A stretch of 64,000 bases of DNA from Nautilus pompilius. Lineage: Eukaryota > Mollusca > Cephalopoda > Nautilida > Nautilidae. Shown piece after piece: positions 12,003-23,499 of this stretch; the first letter of the stretch is position 1, and every line of letters starts with the position of its first letter. The translations under genes were made by a program, and so were the position numbers. The stretch lies in the NCBI GenBank assembly GCA_018389105.1, contig JACATO010000066.1:1-64000 (forward strand), written 5' to 3'. The notes beneath the pieces were generated by a model. That model searched no databases and was not told the DNA's origin. It worked only from the letters and a program-made list of their open reading frames with translations.

Positions 12003-13674
12003 TTTGCAAAGGTTGTTTTTTTTTATAAGCTCCCTTTTTATTAAACAAACTGGGAAGGTGCTGTAAGTGCAGTCTTCTGAAGTGTCAGACAATACCTGCC
12101 TGTAGGGGAGGATCAAGGAGACAGGTTTTCATGTTTCATTTCAATTACTCGCATTCAGTGGAGTGCAGAAACACATCGTGGATACATGGCGCAGTGCCGG
12201 TGGAAACTGCACAAAGAGCTGGTCTCCTGTGTGAAGGGTCTGCACTATATAGAAGGGTATCTAAAAAAAGGGGCACCGTATTCATCATTATTTACATAAA
12301 TATTTGCATGTACATACAAAGACATTGTTTACTGAAGGTAAATATAAGTACAGAGATCTTGAAAGTAGCATTAACAATGTCACAGCATCTCTTGCCAATG
12401 TCTATTTGTGCAGCCAGCTAGCATAACATTGAGGATGGAGAAGACTTGACTTTGAGAAAATTGGTATGGAAACTGGTTTTCTAGTTCCATGGTTATTTGT
12501 TGACCAGTCTGCAGACCCTGGTATTGGCATTGTTATTCTATTTTGCTGATATTGTTTGTTTTCGAAATAATAATTTTTTTAGCAGTTATATTTTTTGTTG
12601 TTTGTTTCTCTCCCAAGTGCTTTGAAGGTAAGGGGTTTGATGTTATTAAAATTTCATAACAAATGAGTTGTGACCACAGCCAACCATATTTTCATCTTCT
12701 ATGGACTTGATGGAATATTGTGGATTAGCATGGTAGTATTGTGATATTGGCTAGTGTGGTTTGGTTCCTGGCGAATTCTGTCTGTGTTTTGCATCTAGGT
12801 GTTAAAGAAGAAGGTCTTTCTGGCTTTTAATTGTAAGTAGAAGATTTTAAGTAGGTTCCTTCATCGTTGAAGAAGAAATAGCTGAATGAATGTTAGGGGT
12901 TTTATGTCTTAATTAGTGCAAACACAATCACTTTTCTCCCACTGGGAGGCATGTGTAAATACCCTATAAAGTCTCTATCACACATCATCATCCATTAAGG
13001 ACTCTGTGAACTGCAAAGGGTTTCAGTGGTTGGACAAGGGATTGTTGAAGAAAGGAGGAGGGGAGTTTGACAAATTTCACTGTTATCTGTAGTGAGACAC
13101 CATTAGTTCCTCCATAAGTTACTTACAGACAGGTCTGATCCCAGGTTCATTATGAGCTTGCTTTTCTTCGAAAGCAATAATTTGTAAAAAGTTGTTTAGG
13201 ATGACTGAGGATAAAACTGTATTAAACTGAAACAATGTTGCCGTTTTCCTTTGTCACTGAACTCAGTTTTGTGCAATGTTCAGAAACATTGTTCATTGTC
13301 ATCGTCCTGCAGACAGATTAAGAGTTCACAAGCAGAAAACCAGCCACAAACACATCAGGATAAAGAGACCAGTTGTTTCATTTGATAAGTTTTAAAAAAC
13401 TTTTTTTCTTTTTTAACAGTTCAAATAAAATTTACATAAATTATTGAACTTCTGTCACAATAGAAACAACAACAAAGACATAGATGCTTCAAAAGTGAAA
13501 AAGAAATGAAAATTATTCTGTAGTGTAAAGTGAAACGTGAAAAATAACTGATAATGCTAAGCTGCTGTTTTGAATTTGTTAGTGAGGTTGTAGGAATCTA
13601 CTTAAATTTGCCTTCATTATATTAACAAATACATAAAGTCAGAATATGTTTAGAAAAGAAACCCTTTCCTTAGT

Positions 13675-13680
13675 TTTATT
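13675..13680 (-). terminator. Likely polyadenylation signal of gene B
   Basis: AATAAA on the minus strand, 56 bp past the stop codon. The same signal occurs at the matching place after gene D. Confidence 0.45.
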
Positions 13681-13735
13681 TAATTAATGCCTTTCTGTTA
13701 ACACAATGGCCTTTCCTCTAAACTTCACTGCATGG

Positions 13736-13980
13736 CTAACATTGTGTAGAAATATCTTCCAGTTGACAAACCTGTCTGGCTTCCTTCCCAAGGAAGATGT
13801 AGCAAATGTCTCTGATTACTTTAAATCCAAAACACTTGGGCTCTATCATGCATTTATGAGCACAGGATATTGGAGCCCCAATGTTGATAACCTTAAACTC
13901 TCCATCCATCATCCAGACATCGTGAATTCGACAAACGGGCACATCACCATTCATGATGGTGGCCTGTGGCGCTGAAAAAC
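13736..13980 (-). CDS. Gene B exon 4, PAN/apple domain
   Basis: The exon starts after a CCAG acceptor in phase 1 and ends at TAG. Seven Cys are spaced as in a PAN/apple fold (…PVC…PISCAHKC…EPKC…RDIC…RQVC…TQC). PAN domains are small disulphide-rich modules that bind proteins or sugars. This copy is in frame; the near-identical copy at 5452-5697 is not. Confidence 0.88.
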
Positions 13981-16900
13981 CTGGAAATAAATTCATTCTG
14001 ATCAATTATATGGTAAAAATGGCAGATGAGAATGGAAACCTAAAGCTGCTGATAGGCTTTTTATTCGTGTATGTACATAATAAATTTGCTGATTTTGGTT
14101 TTGTTTTTTGTATAAAAGTTATTTGATACATAGGAAATGAAATGTTTTAAAGGTTAATTATTATAAAAACAGATTGTAATGTATTGATAAGTTCATCATT
14201 GAATTCTCCCTATCCTTTGGTATTTTAGATTAAGGTTGAGTGTTTTCATTCTTGAAAGTCAAGAAAACTGATTAACAAAAATGAAAGGAAATGAATTGAT
14301 GCTGGCCTTTCACCTGAGCCACATCACAGGTATATTCATTCAGAAGAGTCACCAGCATAAAATCAGAGATAATAGATTAAAAGTTAATTTGTATGTAATT
14401 ACAATGAATGATGGGTAAGTTTCCTTTTAACCAGGATTCTTTGTATAACAAAATTAATTTTTTTTACATATACAAAAGAGAATTTTTGGGTTTAATTTTA
14501 AACATATATTTCCATCATTTATACCATGTGGTTGGTAGTTTCCTTAAAACAAAAGGCTTTTGAAAAGTTGGCATGGAATGGAGCTATTTACAGTAAATAG
14601 ATAAAAGTTTGGATGATAGTTTGCTGCCATTTGTGTTTCTTTTATTCATGTTTCATAGTATTGTAGGACTGTTTCCACAAAGAGACAAGCTTTCTTCCTA
14701 CCATTAACAGCCTCATTTACTATGCTATGAAACTTAGACATTGAGTGATAATCTGAAAGTTACCCAAAGAGTGATATCCAGACTGTGGATGAGAAGGTCA
14801 TTAACAGTGACCTCAGAGTGGTGAGCTACAGTCCACAGTCACACAGGAGGACTGTTGTCTTGGTTACCCAGCCAGCAGGAATTGTTTTGTGGATGCTATC
14901 AGTTTGAAAACAGCAATTCAATTAGGAAACCAGTTTTTATCCAGAAACTACATGGAAACTGATGCATAATATAATGCAAATAAAGAACTTGTTAACTTCA
15001 TATGTAGTTTGACTATGATGTTATAGACAAACCAGGATATTTGTGATTTTAAGATTGCATTTGATGGAAAACATCATTGGTGTCCATTTCTTTCTCTGGA
15101 TTTCATTGGCCCTGGAGAAAGAAATGCTGTCTGCAGAGACAGTGAACAGTGACAGCTTGGGAAGAGGGCATCTGTTTACATGGATGAACAGATTTGTAGG
15201 TCATTGAGAACAGATTAATGACAACTGTTTGTTACTGTTGGGATTTTCTCTATATCCTTTGACACTGCTGATCCTTTAAGTTTTGTGTTCTGTTTCTTCT
15301 TTGGTCCGTAAAATATCTCTCTTTGCATACAGTGATTGTAGTTACATAAGGAAATAATATTTTTTGTCAAAGCCAGCAAAAAGGTATTCATTTCTTCTTG
15401 GGTTTTGTTTGGATATTTCCTCAATTTGTAGAATATCATCTATAGATACTCACTGTCTGCATAATATGCCACTTCCTGGAACCCATTGTAATTCTTGGTA
15501 TAAATAGACAAAACCAAGAGTTTCACATTGTTTGTAATTACAGGCTTCAAGTTGAAGATGTTCCATTTATCATCATTACTGTAAGGCTTCAGTTGGAACT
15601 GAATTAGTAAAGGAATATAATTTTAAAATATTAAACAGGGTTAACGAAGTATACTTACATTATTACACTTTTATGGTAACATTGATTAGTACTACAGTTT
15701 AAGACAGAAGTTTCCCTGCTCAATCACTGAATTTTACACAAGTAGCCAAAATTATCCCACCTCTTTGCTTATTAACAGGACACCAAGATTTGTGTTACAG
15801 AGTGAAAGACAGTTAACCACTGCTGTTGGTAATGATGGGGTCTCTGTACTATACGTCTTTAATGTGGACATTTCTTGTTTAGTTATACAGAAGGAAAGTT
15901 CAGTAAATGCCCACTTTGCAGGAATATTTTGAGTATAGAACATCTGGATAGTTAACAAATTAATCAGTTATTTGGAATGACACAATAACTTGTACCAACA
16001 GTGGGAGCTAATCAGGGGTAATTATTTAATAAATGTATTAAAATAATTATGTCCAGATAAATGTTGTGGTGCCTGGTTTGTGGATTCTGTAATAAGGAAA
16101 TGTTCCCACAGCACAGTATTTGGAAAGCCTACCTCTCCAATGTAAACAGGGCTCAGTCTTAGTTTTATGCCAAGGGAATATAAATATTATATCAAATGTA
16201 GGATCCCTGGATCAATTCTGGAATGTTCTATTAAAGCTGAACAGCACATAGGTATTGATATTATCAACAATAAAGTCAACACTAACTTACTGTCAGATGC
16301 AAGAATAGGAACTATATTTGGGATGGACATGATGGTGTTGATGGAGTGGACCCTGGGAACTACAGATGTGATGATAATTCTGATTAAAAAAGAAGATTGG
16401 GGAGACTGAGTTCATGCTTAGGTGAGTGGTGGGTTCTCTATTTTCAGCACATTGCATTGTGGGAATTCTTTCCAAACTACTTTAAGGCTTCAGTCACTCA
16501 TCTATTTTTATGTATTATTTTAAATAATGAAATACAATTCGTATAAAGAAAGAATAAAACCAATCTGCCCTTTCTCTTTTTTCTGGGAAGATAGGTACCA
16601 GTGGCATAGACATTTAATGTTAATCACTATCACACAATTATGAAGTAACAGGACAGTGAGCTCTTCAGCAGACCTGAGTTGGTCCCTGTGGTCATCTGTT
16701 CTGTTAGCAGTTGACCTTCTGAAGAGTTTCTGGAACAACTGAATTTAGTCTGTGTGGGCTCCCCACCAGAACACTATGTCATAATCAGTTCTAATCTTTC
16801 AGCAAATTTCTGCTTCAATGTCATGGTTATGTCTAAGTGGCTTGGAATAATGATAAATTGGGGAAATATTTTATAATATGTTTTACCTGTTGCTTTGATC

Positions 16901-17613
16901 CATCACTGAATGAAATTTCAATGTCTTTGTTTTGACCTCCAGAATATCGTTGAGCCATTTTTGCTTCTATCATCAGGTAGCTGGCATTAAAACTGATGTT
17001 AATCCAGGAACCTACTGCTTCACCTTGTGTTGTCCAAAAGTATCTCGTCAACATTCCATCTATGGCTACGCTGCATCTGTATTTGATAGAATATTCTGAT
17101 GATGCTCCTACACACCTGCCTCCATTCTTGGACTGAGCCACATTGAGCAAATCTATAAAAATATGTTTGGTAATCACTGGTTATGACAAAGAAAACAGAT
17201 GACAGATTCTGAAATTGGTGCTGAGAATAGCTATAGAATCCAATCTGTTTGGAGTCTCTACTTCTGTATAGCTTTTCTGTTACTGTGACTGGTTTGAAAG
17301 ATTCCAATAGACTGGCTGGTTGGGAATGAGAGGATTATTCATTTGACCTGCAGTATATTATTGGGAGGAATTTTAACGATACTTGGATATTAGTTTCTTA
17401 AAATTCTTTTTTTCATTAATAGTTACTTTCTCTTATTTTTTTCTACTTTTCCTCTGTCAGACAAAGAAATTGTATTTTGTGTATCTCATTTATATTATAA
17501 ATAATTCCATGGAAACACATTGTGATAGTAAATAATACTACTATTACATTTAAATGCAAACAAACTTTATCTAAATTAAAAATAACAAATTTTCCATTAT
17601 TATTATTATTATA

Positions 17614-17671
<58 letters not shown>

Positions 17672-18590
17672 TTTGGTTTATTTAGTTGGCAGTAAGATGA
17701 ATTCAGCTGGTCTGGAATGATGGGCACTTGTCTGGAGAGAAAGTCTTCTTCCCCTCAGCTGGCTGCTGAAAGCTCCAGTGTAGAAACTTTATGGTATTCC
17801 CTGACACCCTTAAGAGCTGATAACTTGTTTGTACAGGTCATCATCTGGATCTGTCATATGCAATAGCAAGCACCTGGATCATTAAGGAAAAAAAATCTTT
17901 AAACCTTAATTTGGTATTAGAAAAGCAGAGCTTGTCAATATTACTTGAAAACTATGAAAAACATGAATGATATAAAATTGTCTGCTATATTCTAACATTA
18001 TTCTGACCAGTTATTTTTATAGGATTTAAAATATCTCTCTGCAGCTGCTAGTTTTCCAGAAAAGGTGAAAAGTCATTCTACTAAAATTATTAACCAAAGA
18101 TGCAGCTCCATTTGCTCAAATTAGATAGGAACAGTTGAAGGAAATAAGGAAATAAATATCTACATTTTGTACAAGAGACCAGTGAAGTCATTTGTTGAAA
18201 AATTCCTATTGTGGGGAATATTTATCAACGATAATAATTCTCAATAAAGTTTAGATTCTCCTGGGGAAGGTTGGTTGGCAGAGTGGTTTGCCATGTAATT
18301 AAACCAACAAAGGCAGATTGAAAGTTGTCTGCTCTTCTGCTTTGTCACCAATAAGAGTTCAGTACCTGCTACATGCTAGTCAGTATCAGAATTTATTAGG
18401 AATCTTCGTATGAATGTTGTTTTAAATGCCATGGTTCAGGTGTCTTGACATAAAGAAAAAGAAGATACATGTAGACAGGTAGGGCTTGTCAATTTCCTGT
18501 AGGTCTGTTCTTACCTGCAAATGTTGAAGAAAACAAAAATCCAAAACAGGAAAAACAAGTCCAGATTGTAGCATGAACTTTCTTCAGCAT
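13736..18590 (-). CDS. Gene B: secreted galactose-binding-like + PAN/apple domain protein, 4 exons
   Basis: The exons are 18515-18590, 16887-17152, 15454-15598 and 13736-13980. All introns are GT-AG and phases agree (1, 0, 1), giving 732 nt and 243 aa. Order: hydrophobic signal peptide (residues 1-25, MLKK...); a galactose-binding-like domain (about 26-163) with the marks CVGASSEYS, AIDG, GEAVGSWINISF, QNKDIEISFSDGSKQQ and, in exon 3, FQLKPYSNDDKWNIFNLKPV; then a PAN/apple domain (about 163-243) with seven Cys. The family role is probably secreted carbohydrate or protein recognition; the ligand is unknown. The 3' end lies within tandem copy 2. An AATAAA lies 56 bp past the stop. B is the minus-strand paralogue of gene D. 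Confidence 0.85.
15454..15598 (-). CDS. Gene B exon 3, galactose-binding-like domain, last part
   Basis: The 145-nt exon starts after AATTCAG and ends before GTGAGT. It encodes FQLKPYSNDDKWNIFNLKPV and then VKLLVLSIYTKNYNGFQEVA, the usual ending of this domain type. The same length is found in genes A, D and E, but A and E have a TGA here. Confidence 0.88.
16887..17152 (-). CDS. Gene B exon 2, galactose-binding-like domain, first part
   Basis: The exon runs from a TATAG acceptor to ACAG|GTAAAAC. It encodes LLNVAQSKNGGRCVGASSEY and the conserved WT/A..GEAVGSWI and DIEISFSDGS stretches. It is 266 nt against 275 nt in gene D, a difference of three whole codons. Confidence 0.88.
17597..17671. 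repeat. ATT microsatellite in intron 1 of gene B
   Basis: This is a run of about 25 ATT units with one interruption. It creates a spurious poly-isoleucine reading frame on the minus strand. Confidence 0.95.
18267..18372 (+). repeat. Possible tRNA-derived SINE remnant
   Basis: The stretch TTGGCAGAGTGGTTTGCC fits the Pol III A-box consensus. A weak B-box-like GAGTTCAGTACC lies about 75 bp on. No poly-A tail or target duplication was seen, so this is tentative. Confidence 0.25.
18515..18590 (-). CDS. Gene B exon 1, signal peptide
   Basis: The ATG is followed by two Lys and a hydrophobic core rich in Phe, Cys and Leu, ending in SSTFA before a GTAAG donor in phase 1. The exon is 76 nt, exactly the length of the matching gene D exon, which supports the start. 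It is too short to be seen as an ORF on its own. Confidence 0.85.
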
Positions 18591-20006
18591 TATCTGTAAT
18601 AATAATAATAATTATCACTACCATTATTATCATAATAAGGATAAGGTATGTGTGTGTTTGCTACAATTCTTTGTCTCACTAAAATACTCTAATTGTTACC
18701 TAGGTAATGTGTTTACCTCTAGACATTGATCATCAGTCATTGATTATTTTATAAAGGAGCCAAAGTAAAAAGGTAGCATCATTTTACTGGATCATCACAG
18801 GTAACCAGCTCACACTATTACATCATTTGAAATACTAATTATCTGAAGGACTGAGTTTTTGCTAGTTAAGATCAACATTATCATGGAATCAAGCTACTAA
18901 AGTACACATTTAGCAGTTTATCATATTTGTTTCTTAAAATGGTACACTTAGTGATATCAGTAAATATGAATCCGGTTTTCAGTTTTCCTGATTACATTTC
19001 CTAGTTACCTATTTGTTAAATTGCCTGTATTATTTAAGTTACTAGTGCAGATAAGTTTATTGCTTTCTGACAACAAGAACGTTTCTGAACTTTCACAAGT
19101 GCATTTGCCTATTTGATGGATTCTGGTGGCTCTAAGATTACTATTAATTCTTGGAAGCACTCCTGCCCTCTCCTACCTACCTTTCTATGTAAATGCTGTA
19201 GGTGCATCTTCTCCCTCCTGATCTCCCTTGTTTTCTGCTTTCCATAGAAATCAAGAAGAATTGGCTCATACAAAATTCCTCAAAATTGTGCAGGCTTGGT
19301 TAGGTATAATTAGCTGTAAAAGTATTTAAAACTCATGGGCCCAAAAAGTACTACAGAGTTCATGTATAGTAGTCTTCCTGTTACACATTAACACTGCAGT
19401 ATGAGTTGACAAATTACAGTGCTCCCTCACCTATTGCAGTTAATGCGTTCCAGACCCACCCGCGATAGTGAAAATCTGCGAAGTAGAAACCACATATTTA
19501 TTTAATTAAATATATTTAAACACATTTTAAACATATTTTAAACCATTATACAGCATCCACACACTCTTATTAACCTTCCCCACACACATTTAATCAGTTA
19601 TTTTAAAAAAAAAATTTTTTAATTTTCATTGGAAATGTGACTTCATGGGGCTGCAAAGCCTAAGACCAAAAATAATTTTAAAAATACTATACTATAAAAT
19701 ATAAAAAAAAATGTATTATGGGTACTGACCTATGAAGATATGACGATGATGATAGCTGTGCAGTACTGATGACGAAGATGACAATGATGAGATGAATGTA
19801 GTACTGCACAGCCAAGAAGAGCATTAAATCTCTTCTACTGGAGGTGCCTCTTCATCAGGCGCTTCGTCAGGTGATGGTTGTGGTGCATCATCTGGTTCCG
19901 CTTCCACTTCTGCTGGAGGCGTAGGCAAAGGCGTAGACGTGACCTCTTTTTTTGATTTTACGAGGAACATAGTTATGGGGAGTTTGCTGGTTCTGCTTCT
20001 TCTGGG

Positions 20007-21707
20007 CTAGCAGACGGACATTAACCCATCAAGCCCATTTCTGAATTGCAATGACCGCATCATCTGTGGGTCCCACTCTTGAATGACCTGTTCAAGCTCC
20101 TTGCCCATTCTGACTATCGTTGCAAGACGATCGAGTGTTAGACCAACCTCCTCTTCTTCAGCCCCCGGTTCATCTTGTTCCTCTTCCTCGCTCGCAGACT
20201 TCGTCAGATCTTCCACTGTCAGTGGTTGCGAGTGGGCATCGATCAGGTCATTGATGTCGTCGGAGGTCATATCTTCGAAGCCTTCTCCTTGCAGCAATTT
20301 TGCCAGCTTCACGGCCTTATCCACAGCTGAGTGGTTTCTCTCTTCAGGCGTGAATCCCTTGTAGACGTTTGCCACTTCTGGCCATAATCTTTTCCAGCTG
20401 GCATTAATTGTCTCGGGTTTCATGTCTTGGATGGCCTTCTGTATGTTGATGAGACAGGTAGCGATTGTGTAGTCTCGCCAATACGCCTTCAGCGAGAAGT
20501 CTTTGTCCGCGTCCATAGATTCAACCAGGTGTTGAAGGGTGTGTCTTGTGTAAAGCGCCTTAAATGCACGAATAACGCCTTGGTACATGGGTTGGATGAG
20601 TGATGTGGTGTTCGGTGGCAGGAACTCTACTTTCACACCTTCATACGACAGGTCAATGGCGTGACCTCCTGCATTATCCATAATCAGAAGCACGTTGAAA
20701 TCGAGGCCTTTCCCTGATAGATAACGCTGGACCTCTGGGATAAAGCACTGATGGAACCAATCAGAAGTGAGGACTTTTGTGATCCACGCCTTCTGATTGT
20801 GCATCCAATACACAGGCAAGACGTTCTTATTCTTATTTTTCAAAGCCCTTGGGTTTTTGGATTTGTAAGTAAGGCCGGGCTTTATCATAAAGCCCGCAGC
20901 ATTCCCACACATGATGGGAGTCACACGATCTTTCTGGGTTTTAAAGCCCCGGACTTTGGCTTCGTCCTTCATAATGAAGGTACAAGACGGCATCCTTTTC
21001 CAGAATAAGCCCGTCTCGTCCATATTAAAGACTTGTTCGGGCTTATAGCCACTGCCTTCTATAATTTCTCTGAACGTCTCGCTTACGTAATGGTCGGCAG
21101 CAACTTTATCGGCAGAGGCGGCTTCTCCATGCAACGAAACGCTTCGAATTCCATAGCGCCTCTGGAATTTGTCAAACCAACCCTTGCTGGCAGTGAATGG
21201 GGTTGCTTTCTTGGGAGAACCTGGACCTGCTTCGTCGTCGTCGTCGATGTCCATCTCATCTTCCACGTGTTCGTCGGCGCCGCGATCTTGAGCAAGTTGA
21301 GTGTACATATCATACAGAGACTTCGTCTTTGTGCGGATTGTGTTGCTATCCAGCGCGATATTCTTTTTTCTGCAATCACTGATCCAGAGAGACAATGCAG
21401 ATTCCATCCTAACCATCATCACCTTATTGCGCGACGTTACAACCCTCTTGGCGGTTTTATTGAAAGAAACAGCTGCCGTCGATCTTATATTCTTCTCATC
21501 CTCCTTAATATAACGTACTGTAGACTCATTGAGGCCAAAGTGGCGCCCTACAGCCGCGTACGTTCTCCCTCCCTTAAGCATGTCGAGAAGTTTCACCTTT
21601 TCGACGATGGGTAGAGTCTTCCTTGAGGGCTTGGATTCAGGTTCAGAAGACTTGGAAGATGCAGGACGCTTGTTGGGTGGCATTGCAGGGATTGAAATAA
21701 AGTTCAA
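20007..21707 (-). CDS. Tigger-type (pogo/CENP-B-like) transposase, catalytic residue altered
   Basis: The 566-aa uninterrupted frame has a pogo-type helix-turn-helix at about residues 33-75 (KVKLLDMLKGG, ESTVRYIK), a CENP-B-type DNA-binding region at about 95-190 (ALSLWI…KGWFDKFQRRYG) and a DDE integrase-like domain at about 220-400. The first two catalytic aspartates are visible: D230 in FNMDETGLFWKRMP and D344 in LLIMDNAGGH. At the third position the usual QPMDQGVI reads QPMYQGVI, with Tyr375 encoded by TAC at 20583-20585. The acidic C-terminal region is typical of Tigger proteins. A second Met at residue 9 (MPPNKRPASS) may be the true start. It would act in the nucleus to move the element, but loss of the third acid residue should abolish cleavage. 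Confidence 0.93.
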   Translation of the reverse strand: MNFISIPAMPPNKRPASSKSSEPESKPSRKTLPIVEKVKLLDMLKGGRTYAAVGRHFGLNESTVRYIKEDEKNIRSTAAVSFNKTAKRVVTSRNKVMMVRMESALSLWISDCRKKNIALDSNTIRTKTKSLYDMYTQLAQDRGADEHVEDEMDIDDDDEAGPGSPKKATPFTASKGWFDKFQRRYGIRSVSLHGEAASADKVAADHYVSETFREIIEGSGYKPEQVFNMDETGLFWKRMPSCTFIMKDEAKVRGFKTQKDRVTPIMCGNAAGFMIKPGLTYKSKNPRALKNKNKNVLPVYWMHNQKAWITKVLTSDWFHQCFIPEVQRYLSGKGLDFNVLLIMDNAGGHAIDLSYEGVKVEFLPPNTTSLIQPMYQGVIRAFKALYTRHTLQHLVESMDADKDFSLKAYWRDYTIATCLINIQKAIQDMKPETINASWKRLWPEVANVYKGFTPEERNHSAVDKAVKLAKLLQGEGFEDMTSDDINDLIDAHSQPLTVEDLTKSASEEEEQDEPGAEEEEVGLTLDRLATIVRMGKELEQVIQEWDPQMMRSLQFRNGLDGLMSVC

Positions 21708-22074
21708 ACTTTAACGTAAAACACAAAGCACAGCACCACAGAGAACCGCTACACGCAGCGAGACGTGAAGCCGAGATGCGGGATGCTTCTACAGGGGACA
21801 ACAGCGCCACAGATGCTGCTGTCACTGAGCCATTCAGCGTCCGGGATACAAAACACCATGCTCTGATTGGCCGCCTCCCAACCATCAGCCAATAACGTGC
21901 CGAGTACGATCTCACCTGGGCAGAAGCAGCTGCAGTTGTACTCCGTTTTCCATGCGCTAGCGCCTCGCTTTTATACAAGCCCGCTACGCCACTTTGTTTT
22001 TTAGTACAAGCCACTTTGTTACTTAGTTTTGTTATAATTTCTATTTTGATTTAATTTCTTTTATAATGTACACA

Positions 22075-22091
22075 TATATATATATATATAC
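22075..22091. repeat. Short TA run inside the Tigger element
   Basis: Alternating TA in the AT-rich non-coding 5' part of the transposon. Confidence 0.8.
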
Positions 22092-22699
22092 TTTATTTTA
22101 TTTTTTTTTTTTTACTATATTTATAATGTATATTTTATAATTATTTTATATATTTACTTAAAAATAATTAAAATATAAATTTTGAAAATTTTATATTTTT
22201 CGAAAAACCGCGATATAAAATTAGATGTGTATGATTTGAAAACCCGCGATGTAGTGAAGCCGCGAAAAGTGAACCGCGATATATCGAGGGGGCACTGTAC
22301 TGTGAATTCTGGTCAGCATGAGACTAAAAATCAGTAAAATATGAGTCAATCACTGGTAACGAAGTAGTCAGTCAGTCCAAACATTTTGATAGAAAGGAAC
22401 AATAAAAACTTTCAAACAGAATATAAACGAATACAGATTGTAGATTATTTTAAGAATTTAATCTATCAGAACAATTTCCAGTGAAGATCAGTTGTTTTTA
22501 TCATCATATCATGCAAATGCCACTTTTTCAAATCAAGAATTTAAAGAATTATCATCTAAGGGAAAGTTGCTTCTGCCATATCATTTTAAAAGTCTTTAAA
22601 AGTTAATGTGGTTTTCTTCATTTCCTATTTGTTACAAACCATTGTTTACCTTGTTATTGATTTACCATATACAAAGCTCAGGTGCATGAACGACGAAAA

Positions 22700-23170
22700 A
22701 ATTATCTTTCCAGTTCAGATTACACTTTCTGATGTCCGACATGAATCATGGCAGAATGCAGAGCTACCGTCGTGCACATCTCTGCTCTACGATCTGAATA
22801 TTAAACTATCAATTATCATTCTTGAATGCATTCGAAAGTACATGACTGGTAATTTGAGCACTGAAAATGAATTATAAATGACAGTAATACTGTTACTGAA
22901 TTGTCTATTCACCATTTTACTCACCTGATCTCTGGTGGTAATTACGTACATATACCATGAAATGATTTTCTATGTAATTTATTATTTTTGTGGTTCCTTA
23001 AAATAGTGGAATTTTTTCAATGATAAAAAACTTTGAACATTTTGATAAATCAAATACATTCTAATGATATTTGCTGTAGCTGGAGTTCTTACCTGGTTGT
23101 GGCTCGTCCTGTTTACATACCAAGTGATTATCACTAAAGGATGGATGCTTGTAATAAGGTTGAAATAAAT
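22700..23170 (-). pseudogene. Degenerate exon-like sequences upstream of gene B, paired with 39760-40260
   Basis: On the minus strand 23093-23160 reads PYYKHPSFSDNHLVCKQDEP and ends at a good donor (CCAG|GTAAG). The matching plus-strand copy at about 39768-39849 ends alike. Here the upstream acceptor AG is replaced by CA, so the exon is probably dead. A second matching stretch lies at 22700-22850. The product is unrecognised. The position suggests the tail of the next family member along the cluster. Confidence 0.35.
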
Positions 23171-23499
23171 CAATTTAGAAGTACATCTTGTTGTTAGAAT
23201 CAATAAGCACTCCGGGAAATGTATATATAAGGAGTGGAAACAGGTACAAATGTATAGAATAAATTTATCAGTTATTAATGACAAAAACTGGTCATGCTTT
23301 GAAGTTCATTGATTTTTTCTTTTGCAATATGATAAGCATTAGAGAGTGGATAGCTGTAGTATTGAGGTAGGTTTGAAGTTATTGAAACATTTATGGCTTT
23401 CTAACATCACAAGGAATAAAAGTACAAAGCATTCTAAAATAATGTCTATTTGCTGAATCAATCAATGCTTCCAGAGTTGTGCAAGTGAATGAAAAGCTG

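Larger units (their letters stand above)
8203..14048. repeat. Segmental duplication, tandem copy 2
   Basis: This is a direct repeat of 1-5764. The first bases of the window recur at 8203, and the offset drifts from 8202 to about 8284 through small indels plus one 89-bp stretch missing from copy 1. Here the right edge of the homology falls inside intron 3 of intact gene B, so B carries the natural continuation of the PAN exon. The left edge abuts a fragment of a multicopy ORF (7803-8202). Confidence 0.93.
19417..22297 (-). mobile_element. Tigger/pogo-type DNA transposon, near full length
   Basis: The element is 2881 bp and is flanked by TA on both sides (19415-19416 and 22298-22299). Ends match in inverted orientation: CAGTGCTCCCTC on the left and the complement of CAGTGCCCCCTC on the right, with further CGCGAT-type subterminal motifs. 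It carries one transposase gene on the minus strand. Its CpG-rich coding part contrasts with the AT-rich host DNA, so insertion is fairly recent. It sits upstream of gene B; I saw no counterpart on the gene D side. Confidence 0.93.

Noticed and set aside
17443-17727. 94-codon ORF with a long isoleucine run; similar one at 41414-41641
   Set aside because: Both are created by ATT microsatellites.
21033-21614. 193-codon ORF on the plus strand
   Set aside because: It is antisense to the Tigger transposase and has no features of its own.
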